This document shows, piece after piece, positions 9,962 to 18,791 of a stretch of DNA of 27,097 nt. The DNA is from Thoreauomyces humboldtii (Eukaryota; Chytridiomycota; Chytridiomycetes; Spizellomycetales; Powellomycetaceae), in contig JADGJA010000264.1 of assembly GCA_027596035.1 (NCBI GenBank), forward strand, positions 1 through 27,097, given 5' to 3'. A program made the translations under genes and the position numbers. How positions within the stretch are numbered: the first letter of the stretch is position 1; the number at the start of each line of letters is the position of its first letter. Below the pieces are notes generated by a model that had not been told where the DNA came from, did not search any database, and saw only the letters and a program-made list of their open reading frames with translations.

Positions 9962-11123
9962 ATGTCCGCCGCACAAGCAAGCGGAATGCTGATCGTTACT
10001 CCCTCGACCAACAACACATCCAATGCCACCCTGATTCCCATCACGCAGTCTCCAGTACGGATTATGAACAGCTTTCTCGCAGGGGCTCTCGCTTTGTCCA
10101 CATCCTTCGCCGTAATGCACCCTCTGGATACACTGAAAACGCGCATGCAGGCTGCTGCGGAACCAGTGGCAGGCGGGCGTCCAGGGACCGCGGCGATCGG
10201 GTCCGCGATTCGTGGCTCGATCCTTACTCCAGAGACGCTCAGAGCCCTGCGGAAAGGCTTCCTCACTAGCGTCCTCGGCGCGGGTCCACAAGGAGGGCTC
10301 CGGTGGGCAACGTACGAGGTCGTCAAGAGCAATCTGACCCGATGGATACCGCAGCCTCCTCCGCCAAAGCCGGGGTCTCGGCAGATCCTCCCTTCTGGAA
10401 CTTTCATGGCAACGTCCGCGACCTCTGCGATCGCTGGCGACTTTGTTTCCTCCATAGTCAAGGTTCCACGAGAAGTCATTACGTCTCGTCTGCAGACGGG
10501 ATACTACGATGCAGCCGCAAGGTCGGCAGGGAGATCCGCGCCCAACGCCTTGTTTGCTGTGCGATCGATACTCAGGCAGGAAGGCGTTGCCGGACTCTTC
10601 AAGGGATTCTTCTCCACGGTGAGATGGCGCTTCATGGTCTTTTTCTCGAGTGCTTACCCAGAACTGATGACGTTTGCCTTCATCATAGACTTTGCGAGAT
10701 TGGCCGTTCATGGCGATTCTGTTCACCACCTACGATACCCTCAAGAACATTCATCACCACTTCATCGTCACATCCGCCGGTTCTGCCCATCATACGCATG
10801 AGATCCCTACCCTGAAGAGCACCCTCTTCGGCGGAGTGGCAGGCGCCCTCGCTGCCTTCTCGACCACTCCGTTCGACGTGATCCGAACCCGCATCATGAC
10901 GCGAAAAGAGACCGCTCGGGTGTCGATGCGGACGGTCGCACGTGGCATCCTCGCGGAACAGGCTCGAGCCAGTCGTACCGGTCTCCGCGCGGTGCCCGCC
11001 TTCTTCGTCGGGGGTGCCGCTCGTTCAGTTTGGTGGTTCTGTGTTTGCTCCATGTTCTTCCCGATCTATGAGCGCGCGAGGGAAGGTCTCGACGATTGGG
11101 CAGATCGAAGAGACATGATTTGA
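9962..11123 (+). CDS. Mitochondrial carrier family (SLC25) protein, SAM-carrier/Mme1-like
   Basis: Two exons: 9962-10618 and 10689-11123; 363 aa, slightly long for the roughly 300-aa family. All three carrier signature repeats are present: HPLDTLKTRM near residue 52, VPREVITSR near 168 (Glu in place of Asp, usual for repeat two in several subfamilies), and TPFDVIRTR near 279. Each follows a hydrophobic helix. The second half reads GLFKGFFST then TLRDWPF across the splice junction, a pattern shared by S-adenosylmethionine carriers (Pet8/SAMC) and Mme1-like carriers. The protein should sit in the inner mitochondrial membrane and exchange a solute; the substrate cannot be fixed by eye. The intron 10619-10688 (70 nt, phase 0) removes a stop-containing insert and is required for continuity. 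The ATG chosen is the only in-frame one ahead of repeat one. Confidence 0.88.
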
Positions 11124-11594
11124 GTGGTTACGCAATAGATTGTTGAAGCTCCTCCGGCAGTCGGCTACTATGCTCAGTTCGCCTGTCAAGCTAATGGAGC
11201 TTGGGATTCGGGTCCAGATTCGGGTCTCGTCCTGGCTGCCGCAAACATCGCTGTCGAAGCGATGGTGCAGGCTTCTGGCCCCTTCTGGGGGGCTTCGGAC
11301 CGCGGGAGCGACTACAGCTAAAGATACATTCAGGCAGATCGATCATTGCCCTGCCAAGCGAGAGGTATATGTCTACGTTTCAGTGCTGCTTGTCTTCGAT
11401 TTGCTTGTCTTCGTTGTTTGTCCTTTGAGGAACCGAACGAGGCGGTTTGTTTGTCAGTCAGGCTCACGCGTGTGACGCGCCTTTTCCTCCCTTCGTCAAA
11501 GTCCTTACGGTTCCCCTATGCTTGTCTTTCTTTCCTCGCACTCTGTACCTTATCATCACACTCACACGAATCGCTTTCCATCACCGCGAAAACG
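11124..11594. promoter_or_regulatory. Intergenic region upstream of the Ysc84-like gene
   Basis: 471 nt. The part nearest the downstream gene (about 11470-11580) is rich in C/T and CTTCC/CACTC runs, as before other genes here, and is the likely promoter and 5' UTR. An open frame in phase with the downstream gene begins at 11346 but contains no ATG before 11595. Nothing else was recognised. Confidence 0.4.
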
Positions 11595-12962
11595 ATGAAA
11601 GCAGTCTCTCGGGCCATAGATTCCGGCAGGGACACTGTCAATCAGCACGTCCCTGGCACGGTCAAAGTTGGGAAAGCAACCATCCACTCCCCCATCGCGG
11701 ACACCCTCGGCGGCGACCTCATCAAAGCAACCAGCATCCTAGAGCACTTCATCAAAGGCACGAATCAAATGGATTCGGCCTTGATTCCTCCACGAGTTAT
11801 AGCAAACGCTAAAGGGTACATTAATCTTGCAAGGTCGACCAAGGCTCTCCACATACCGTTTCTGACTCGGGTTTCTTTTCAATCTCTTTGTAGGGTCGCG
11901 GTAATCACTATCTTGAAGGCCGGGTTTCTGTGGTCAGGTCGCGCGGGATCTGGGATCGTGGTGGCGAAGCTACCGGACGGGTCCTGGTCTGCCCCCTCTG
12001 CCATCGCCGCGGCGGGCGCCGGATTCGGAGCACAGATAGGCGCACAACTTACTGACTGTGTTTTTATTCTGGTGAGCATCGAGACAGATCTCAACGGAGG
12101 CATTTGTCCTGCAATAATGCTCTTTCGTCACGCTCCTCAAACCCCCGCTTCTCTCTGCTCGCAGAACAACGACGCTGCTGTCAAAGCCTTTAGCCATGGA
12201 GGTAACCTGACATTTGGAGGGAACATGTCGGTCGCGGCTGGACCAAAAGGACGCTCTGCCGAAGCAGCCGGAGGTGAGACAAGAGAACCCTGGAGCCTTG
12301 GGCTATCACGAGCATCGCAATGGAAGCTGAACGTCCCTCATTCGGCAGCTGTTGTCAACTTCGCGCCAATCTACTCCTACTCCAAGTCCAAAGGACTATT
12401 CGCGGGAGTGTCCCTCGAAGGCAGCGTGATCGTCACCCGAAACGATGCCAACCGCGAGATGTACGGAAGAAAGGTTTCTCCAAAAGACATCCTGACCGGC
12501 GAGGTGATGCCGCCCGTCCAGGCCGACGCCCTGTACCGCGTCCTCGACCTGAAGTTTGGAAACATGGGCACAGGCGTCAAGGTCCTCTCGGCATACAGCG
12601 AGCGGATGGGGAACAGTCGTGCGAGCTCTGCTCCCGTCAGCAGGAAGGGGACGGCCGCCAACAAGATCGGGGCGGCCCCTGTCGGAAGCGGATCGGCGGG
12701 AGACCTGGGACGGAACGCCAGTTCCGCGACGACGACAAAGATGCCGCCCCCTCCCCTCCCCAACAAACCAAAAGGATCTGCGGGGGCGGCGAAGGAGGCC
12801 ACGGCCATCGCGCTTTACGATTTCGTCGGAGAGCGCGAATCCGACCTGAGTTTCAAGAAAGGCGACACCATCACGGTGATCAAGTCCGGCAGTCCCGCTG
12901 ATTGGTGGAGCGGAAGCGTGGGGGGAAGGACTGGCGAGTTCCCAGGCAATTATGTCGAGTAA
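11595..12962 (+). CDS. YSC84: Ysc84/SH3YL1-type SYLF-SH3 protein (actin patch, lipid-binding)
   Basis: Four exons: 11595-11815, 11894-12071, 12165-12273, 12349-12962; 373 aa. After splicing the SYLF domain is continuous: IPPRVIANAKG then VAVITILKAGF, SGIVVAKLPDGSWSAPSAI, the Ala/Gly-rich GAQIGAQLTD, FGGNMSVAAGPKGR, and FAPIYSYSKSKGLFAGVSLEG. A Ser/Ala-rich linker with PPPPLP leads to an SH3 domain at 320-373 (ALYDF, ADWW, GEFPGNYVE at the end). Yeast Ysc84/Lsb3 and animal SH3YL1 bind phosphoinositides through SYLF and proline-rich partners (Las17/WASP) through SH3, acting in actin-driven endocytosis. All three introns (78, 93 and 75 nt) are multiples of three and contain no in-frame stop, so the locus also reads as one long frame. 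The splice sites and loss of SYLF consensus inside the inserts show they are introns. Confidence 0.92.
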   Translation: MKAVSRAIDSGRDTVNQHVPGTVKVGKATIHSPIADTLGGDLIKATSILEHFIKGTNQMDSALIPPRVIANAKGYINLARSTKALHIPFLTRVSFQSLCRVAVITILKAGFLWSGRAGSGIVVAKLPDGSWSAPSAIAAAGAGFGAQIGAQLTDCVFILVSIETDLNGGICPAIMLFRHAPQTPASLCSQNNDAAVKAFSHGGNLTFGGNMSVAAGPKGRSAEAAGGETREPWSLGLSRASQWKLNVPHSAAVVNFAPIYSYSKSKGLFAGVSLEGSVIVTRNDANREMYGRKVSPKDILTGEVMPPVQADALYRVLDLKFGNMGTGVKVLSAYSERMGNSRASSAPVSRKGTAANKIGAAPVGSGSAGDLGRNASSATTTKMPPPPLPNKPKGSAGAAKEATAIALYDFVGERESDLSFKKGDTITVIKSGSPADWWSGSVGGRTGEFPGNYVE

Positions 12963-13398
12963 GCTCATCAACTCGTCGGAGATACAGCGCCAGAGTACTG
13001 TTCAAAGAATGAAATCTGTTCCATAATTGTGCTGGCAAATTGGCCACTATCAGCGACCCTCGATTGTTGACCAGCTGGGGACATGTACACGTCGCCCGTG
13101 GACCGGTACGTCGTAGCTGGATCGTCCAAGCCAGAGCACCAGCAGGAAACCAAGCGAAGCAATAGCAAGTCATATGCCCGGAGGTCGAGCCGCTCAATTA
13201 GAAGCAGCGGCATAGCAGCAACAGCCGGCAGGGGACAGACCCCAGGGCAGACCTGAGATGAGGGGCAGGTTCGACAGCTCGAGTCTTCCAGCCTGGTCCA
13301 AGAGGCTTTCCACGGCCGAAGCTTCCACCAACGTGGCAACGACCACCACGCCGACCTCCACTTTCCCGTCGTAGCGGAGACCTTTTCGCGTTACCGAC
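12963..13398. promoter_or_regulatory. Intergenic region between the Ysc84-like and DNAJC11-like genes
   Basis: 436 nt holding the 3' end of the Ysc84-like gene and the promoter of the DnaJ gene. Composition is mixed and without the strong CT tract of the other promoters. Minus-strand open frames here carry no recognisable motif and overlap the ends of both genes, so they are treated as shadows. No TATA box or repeat was seen. Confidence 0.35.
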
Positions 13399-15515
13399 AT
13401 GGCCTCCTCTCCGGATGCTTCCAGCGACCCTTACAGTCTTCACGCTCGTAGTGAACGGGGCTCCTCGTCCCATGACGACACCACGGAAGAAGATCTCGAA
13501 ACGGCTGAGGAGCGAATCGAACGAGAGAATGCTCCCGCGTCAGTGGACTACTATGCTATCTTGAACGTTGAGCGCACGGCATCCGAGGAGGATATCAAGA
13601 ATGCCTTCCGACGGCTGGCCTTGATATTTCACCCCGACAAGACGCACCTCGCCGAAGACAAGCTCGCGGCAGAGACAAAGTTTGCAGAAATCCAGAAGGC
13701 CCACGACGTGCTCAGCAACCCGGCGAAGCGTCACATCTACGACACGTATGGAGCCGACGCGGCCGAGATGTCCTGGGAGGTCGGCGCGCGAGGACAGACG
13801 CAGGAGGAGGTCCGTGCAGAGTACGACCGTCAGACGCGACAGCGGCAGGAGATGGCGGCCGAGACGCTCGCCAAATCTAGGGGCGAGATCCATCTCAGCC
13901 TCGACGCCTCCCAGCTGTTTGATCCCGAGGTTAGATTCGCCCGGCAGCGACGCAGAAGACTCCCCCTTGGAAGGTTCGAGCCGCAGGAGGAACCTGCACG
14001 GGGCTTCGCGGACATACTGCAGTGGCCCGAGGTCACGTCGGCGCTCGTCAAGCACTCGTGGGAGACGCAACTGACGCAGCAGACGGGGTTGACGGTCCAG
14101 GGAGATGTCGTAGCTCGAAATGGCATCGGAGTGGGGAACGTTACAGGCATCGTCCGCCATGTGGTGTCGCCGATGATGTGGGGCGAAGTGTCTGGAACGC
14201 TAGGCCAAACACCGTCTGCCCAGGCTAAGCTGGTGAAGAACTTTTCACCCGACAGGTATGTCAGTGCTTAGGGTGTGCCCTCAGCTATATCAGTCGAGTA
14301 ACCTCCCGGTGTCAGCTTCGCAACGCTCGCGGCATCAAGCACAACATTGGCAGCACCGCCGACACTTGTGGCATCTTTAGGCAGAAAGCTATCCTCGACG
14401 TTCACTGGATACCTCACGTTTCACTCCGGAGATTGGCAGCTCGGCCCATGGGGAGCAAACCAGGACTTTCATCAGCGAAGTGCTTGTTCCGTGGGTCTGA
14501 TGCGCCGCGTCGACCGTGTGCAGTGGAACACGGACATCCAAGCAGGAATAGCCTCTTCCCATGTCAGTTTCACGTACTTCAGTACGCTTCCCCGGAGTAT
14601 CCGCGCACGCGCATCCGTCGTTCTTTCGACCACGATGGGGATGCAATGCTCTCTCGCTGCTGACAAGAAGGTCACCAAATACACTCGCATCGGCCTTGGC
14701 GTTGACGCTGCACAGATGGGCGGCGTAACCCTCCGCATGAAGCTTGCTCGTCTTGGCCAAAAGTTCGTCTTGCCTATCATGCTCACGCCGCAGTTTGATC
14801 TCAAGCTTGCCCTTTGGGCCACAATACTGCCGGTCGTGGCTTCCTACACGATGGACCGGTTCTACTTCAGCCCGCGGCGGAAACAGCGTTTGGCGGACAA
14901 ACTGTCGCAGGTCCGAGCGTCCAACGCCGAGCTGTTTAGTCAGCGTCGCAAGGAAGCAGAGGACGCTATCCGTATCATGAAGGACTCTGTTCTACGGAAG
15001 CTGGAGGCGGAAGAGGCGAAGAACGGGCTCATCATTGTGGAGGCGATCTACGGGAAGCTGCCGGCGTCGGACCTTGCTCCGATTCAGGCCCTCTCGATGC
15101 AAGGCATCCGAGCTATGTTCGAAACCATGGGAACCTCGTCGGCGAGCGTGGACGACGACAAGCAACTTGAATACATTGACGTCACCGTTGCGATTCAATC
15201 GTTGGTAAACTCGTCGCAACTACACGTCAGCGGAGGGCATTCCAAGGTATGATTCGGTTGTCTCGAATTCGACTGGTTCCATGTCTCACTTTTCTTAGTC
15301 CAATGTTATCGGCTTTTACGATCCTTGTTGGGGGGAAGCAAAACGTCTGCGGATTACGTATCGATACCAAGACAAGCTGCATCAAGTTGAAGTGGACGAC
15401 CACTCTGCGGTTGCGGCTCCTTTGCGAGGTACGGTATCACCTTCTGTTTTGTGTTCTTACAATGCCCTGACTGACAATCGCCTTACCAGCCCACATCGTA
15501 TCCGATGGCCGATAA
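13399..15515 (+). CDS. DNAJC11-like J-domain protein (mitochondrial, MICOS/MIB-associated family)
   Basis: Four exons: 13399-14255, 14316-15246, 15299-15428, 15490-15515; 647 aa (human DNAJC11 is about 559). The J domain is at about 50-118: DYYAILNVERTASEEDIKNAF, then the catalytic HPD at 78-80 and the YDTYG end. A long beta-rich middle region follows (FTGYLTFHSGDWQLGPWG, repeated S-x-T/S strands). A charged helix is next (AEDAIRIMKDSVLRKLEAEE, then NGLIIVEAIYGKLP), and finally the conserved DUF3395-type end GFYDPCWGEAKRLRITYRY, LHQVEVDD. The human homologue binds the mitochondrial intermembrane-space bridging complex and affects cristae. The three introns (60, 52, 61 nt) are all needed to reach the C-terminal motifs; the last exon codes only a few residues, ending SDGR. 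The order of domains and the HPD make the assignment firm. Confidence 0.92.
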
Positions 15516-15718
15516 AGTTTCGAGCGGTGTGCCATCGCTGGTCTTGTCCTATATACTCCATTTCACGTTCCTGTTACAAGCAATACATTTTGAAGCTCGG
15601 GCGCCAGGTGCGCTCCGCGCAACTTGGCATAGTATCTAATCTATTAGAAGGAACTATAATGATCGACAATAACTGAGACTATGGCATCTACGAGGTGCAC
15701 TAGATGGAAGGAAGTGCT

Positions 15719-17756
15719 CTACGACCAGCACTCCATCTGAAATCGGCCTTCCTTCTCCCAAAGTTTCACGGTAGTTTCGGCAGCCTCGCGAGAAACATGA
15801 CCCTCTTTGACCACGCACTCCGCCAGCGCGTCGGTCACATCGACAGGCATCCGAGACGCATTACTGCAGGGAAAAGCAATCAGAAGCAGGTTTTGCGCGA
15901 TGGATCCTCACTCCTCTCCTCGACCTACCCAGATAGCAGGAATACACCATTTTGCTCGACCAAGGTTGCGTAGATATGCGCACTGTTCTCTAGTATTCGA
16001 TGTTGAACGTAGATTTTGTCATCCTGCGCATACGATTAGCTGGGTTCACCAGAGCCGCCGCGCTTCACCAGAACCCCCACCTGATCTCGGGAGAATGCCG
16101 TGAAGAGTTTGAGCCTTCCTTGGTTCTCCAAGCCCGCCCACTCGTCGGCGTAAAGATAATCCTTATCCCGAAACCGCGCTCCAACAAAGAGAGTGTCGGA
16201 CCCGCACCGTGTGGCGGCACGGTCGTGTAGGAACGCGCGCATGGGGGCAACACCGGTGCCTGGTCCGCACATGATGACCGGCCGGTGGTCTCCGACGACA
16301 GGCAGTTTCAGTGTGCCGCGTTTGATGGCGTATGCCACGGTATCTCCGGGACGCAGATGCTTCATCCATTTTGTGCACACGCCAGTGCGGGGTGCCTTCA
16401 TCTTCGTCGTGTATTCAACGATGGCTATGCAAAGATGGATCTGCCCTGGATGGGCCACGGGCGATGACGCAATGGAGAAGTTGCGAGGTCGAATGGCGGG
16501 TATGAGGTCCAAGAGGTATTTGAGTGGAACTTTTGCGGAATGAAAGTCTTGAAGGATCTCAAACATGGTGCGACGCGGTCGATGGGAATACGAGTACAGC
16601 TCGGACTGTCCCTGGGGTGATGATAGTTCGCGCAGCTTGGATGCGTGAAGCGGATCGGTGGTGAAGAAGGAAAGAAGATGAAAGAAGTACCGACGTGGGC
16701 GGCCGAAAATATCGAGGTAGTGAGTGAACAGGTACCGAAGCGTTACATGCGCGGGAAGTGAAGCGGGTGCTGAGATGCCCGCGGCCGTCGGTCTCAGCAT
16801 GAAGGGTAAATCCGCAATCTCCGCCCACCCAAAGTGTGCCAGCACGAGTGCAATATCATCTGGCAGATTCTGTGGATATATGACCATGACATCCCCAGCA
16901 ATGTAAGGCTGTGAGCCATCGACGGCAAGCTCAAAATGCCGCACATCTTGGGAATGATCTGGTGCCGTAAGCCTTTGGTTGCACTGGACCGTAGCGACCG
17001 CCCTTGCGATGGTCTTTACGGAAGGAGCAGTTTTTTGGAGATCCAGAGCCTCGAAGGAAAGGCCGTCCATGAGATCCCCATCGGCATCGATGCTGCCATT
17101 GTCGAAGATCAAATCGTATGTCGGAGTCGGAACGATGTCAGCACTTATGATATCTTTGCCGGCTGGCAAAGGCCACAAGATCGATAGCTTCGCCCAAAGC
17201 TCTTCCATCCACGGGTCCAAAGCCCCGTCAACTCCCAAGTAATGCTGGTCATCGCCGTCCCCACGCTCGAGGACGGCTTGCGCTCCGAGGCCTGCTACCA
17301 AACGCTTGTGAAGCTTTTTTGCCGGGAAGTTGAATTTCGGATATGACGAGTCGCCAAGACCGAAGACGGCGACGTGCATATGCGACAGGATGTCGCGGGG
17401 ATGTGATTTTCGCAGCAGAAAATGCCAAAATCGGGTCATGGTGGTAGGTTCTGAGCCTTGTCCTGTCGTAGAGCAGATAAAGATGACCAGGGGTTCGTCG
17501 ATGAGTTGTGACTGCAGTCAGAAGATACGGTAAGATACGTCGAGGGGTTGGAATGATGTACTTTGCGAAGACATACGCGGTCGTACTCGTCCATGACCTG
17601 AACCCGAGGCACGAACCACCTCCGACGGGCTTCGCGAGCGATGCGCTCTGCCACATCCTGGGCGGTCCCAGTTTCGCTTGCATAGAGTATGAGAAGCGAT
17701 CGATCTGGCCGACTCTGTGAAAGATGATGCTGGTGCTGATACTGGGGGTCCGCCAT
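15719..17756 (-). CDS. TAH18: NADPH-dependent diflavin oxidoreductase, NDOR1/Tah18
   Basis: Four exons on the minus strand: 17756-17577, 17511-16081, 16023-15929, 15863-15719; 616 aa, matching yeast Tah18 (623) and human NDOR1 (597). An FMN flavodoxin domain comes first (ILYASETGTAQDVAERIA at about 23-40, ICSTTGQGSEP, VFGLGDSSYPKFN). Next is the FAD domain with RNFSIASSP near 404 and TGVCTKWM, then the NADPH site CGPGTGVAPMRAF near 478 and LFVGARFRDKDYLYADEW. The end reads GRFQMECWS. Tah18 passes electrons from NADPH to Dre2 in cytosolic Fe-S protein assembly. The last three exons were located by phase and by the conserved QHRLLEN and LLSGNASRMP segments. In-frame ATGs at 17882 and 17843 would extend the N-terminus by up to 42 residues; 17756 places the flavodoxin at the usual distance. 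It is divergent from the BAG gene. Confidence 0.95.
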
Positions 17757-17993
17757 CAGATAACTTGTCGTCGTTCGGAGCGAACGTAAAGTGCTGGGAA
17801 TTGGAACTCTGCTCACTTCGGGCTCACTCTCACTTCCCGTCATGGTCTGGATTTCGACAGCGGTCCTGTATGTGAGCGGCATTGGGACGGTCCCTCGATT
17901 TTACAGTTACAGTACAATTCTTAGTTCTCACGACTCTTCGTTTGGGAATCCCGTCGCCTCACGGTTTGGCTTCGAAATCAACACTCATACCAG
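17757..17993. promoter_or_regulatory. Shared divergent promoter of the NDOR1/TAH18 and BAG-domain genes
   Basis: Only 237 nt separate the two start codons, which face away from each other, so both promoters must lie here. The region is not strongly CT-rich and has no clear TATA box. If NDOR1 starts at 17882 instead, the shared promoter shrinks to 111 nt. Co-regulation is inference. Confidence 0.5.
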
Positions 17994-18698
17994 ATGCCGC
18001 CAAAGGCACGAAAGACGAAAGCTGGCGCTCCTCCACCACCCGCCGACGGCAAGGATGGTGTCCCCGCCGAACCTGAAAAGTCTCCAAAGATCAGACGAAA
18101 AGTGGCAAAGGTCGGCATAGATCTCGTATTCCGTTGCAGGCTTTAAAGAGTCCTGGTTTCATTGACGCCCCTGTCATCTTAGAAAATACCCGCACCCGCC
18201 GCTCTGGCCGCTTTGAAGACGATAGCCGCCGATTTCCAAACCCTCCGCGAACACAAAGAGGCCGCGGTCCTCAGGGCACCGATTCGGCACGACTCGGAGG
18301 GGGTCGTTTCCCCAGCAAAGAACCGGGCCCTGTTCGCATACGAGGACGCACTGTTGAAGCTGCTAGAGCGTCTGGACGCCGTGGAGCATGAAAACATCGG
18401 GGCCATCCGGGAGGCGAGGAAGAACCACATCAAGAACATCCAGGCCCGTCTGAAGGTTCTTGACGCCGTGAAGCGAGGGGAGCACGTCGAGATCCCGGCG
18501 CCCGTTACGCCGGCAAAATCATCCCCTAGCAGAGCGGCTCACGCTCTCAAAACGAAGGCGACGGCCGCGGTGGACGGAGGTCTCGCTCAGGCTTCCTCCA
18601 CCACGACCTCAAAGTGGGCACTCTGGGCGATAGCTGGAGCGATCGGAGCCGTGGGCGCTTACTTTGCATATCAGGCTTCATTGACCGGTGCTGAATGA
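17994..18698 (+). CDS. BAG-domain Hsp70 cochaperone with C-terminal membrane anchor (Snl1-like role)
   Basis: Two exons: 17994-18110 and 18183-18698, joined across a 72-nt intron (GTCGGC donor, weak; CATCTTAG acceptor) in phase 0; 210 aa. The N-terminus is basic and Pro-rich. A BAG domain occupies about 50-137: helices around DFQTLREHKEA, then AYEDALLKLLERLDAVEHE, and the diagnostic R-x-x-RK-x-x-I/V-K-x-I-Q pattern (REARKNHIKNIQARLKVLD), which contacts the Hsp70 nucleotide-binding domain and promotes ADP release. After a Ser/Ala/Thr linker, one hydrophobic segment (WALWAIAGAIGAVGAYFAY, about 184-203) lies just before the end, a tail-anchor topology. Yeast Snl1 is also membrane-bound but is anchored by its N-terminus. 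The intron contains an in-frame stop, so splicing is needed for the full frame. The 3' end is 93 nt from the convergent Bro1 gene. Confidence 0.83.
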
Positions 18699-18791
18699 AA
18701 CAACTTTCTCATATGCGTTCTGAGAGGATCGAAGAACAGGGCTCATATTCAAAAGGAGTAAACGAGAGAATGCTATCGGAAATCAGATGCC
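18699..18791. other. Short convergent spacer between the BAG and Bro1 stop codons
   Basis: Only 93 nt lie between the TGA of the BAG gene on the plus strand and the TAA of the Bro1 gene on the minus strand. Both 3' UTRs and polyadenylation sites must fit here or overlap the opposite gene. No exact AATAAA was seen on either strand. Confidence 0.5.
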
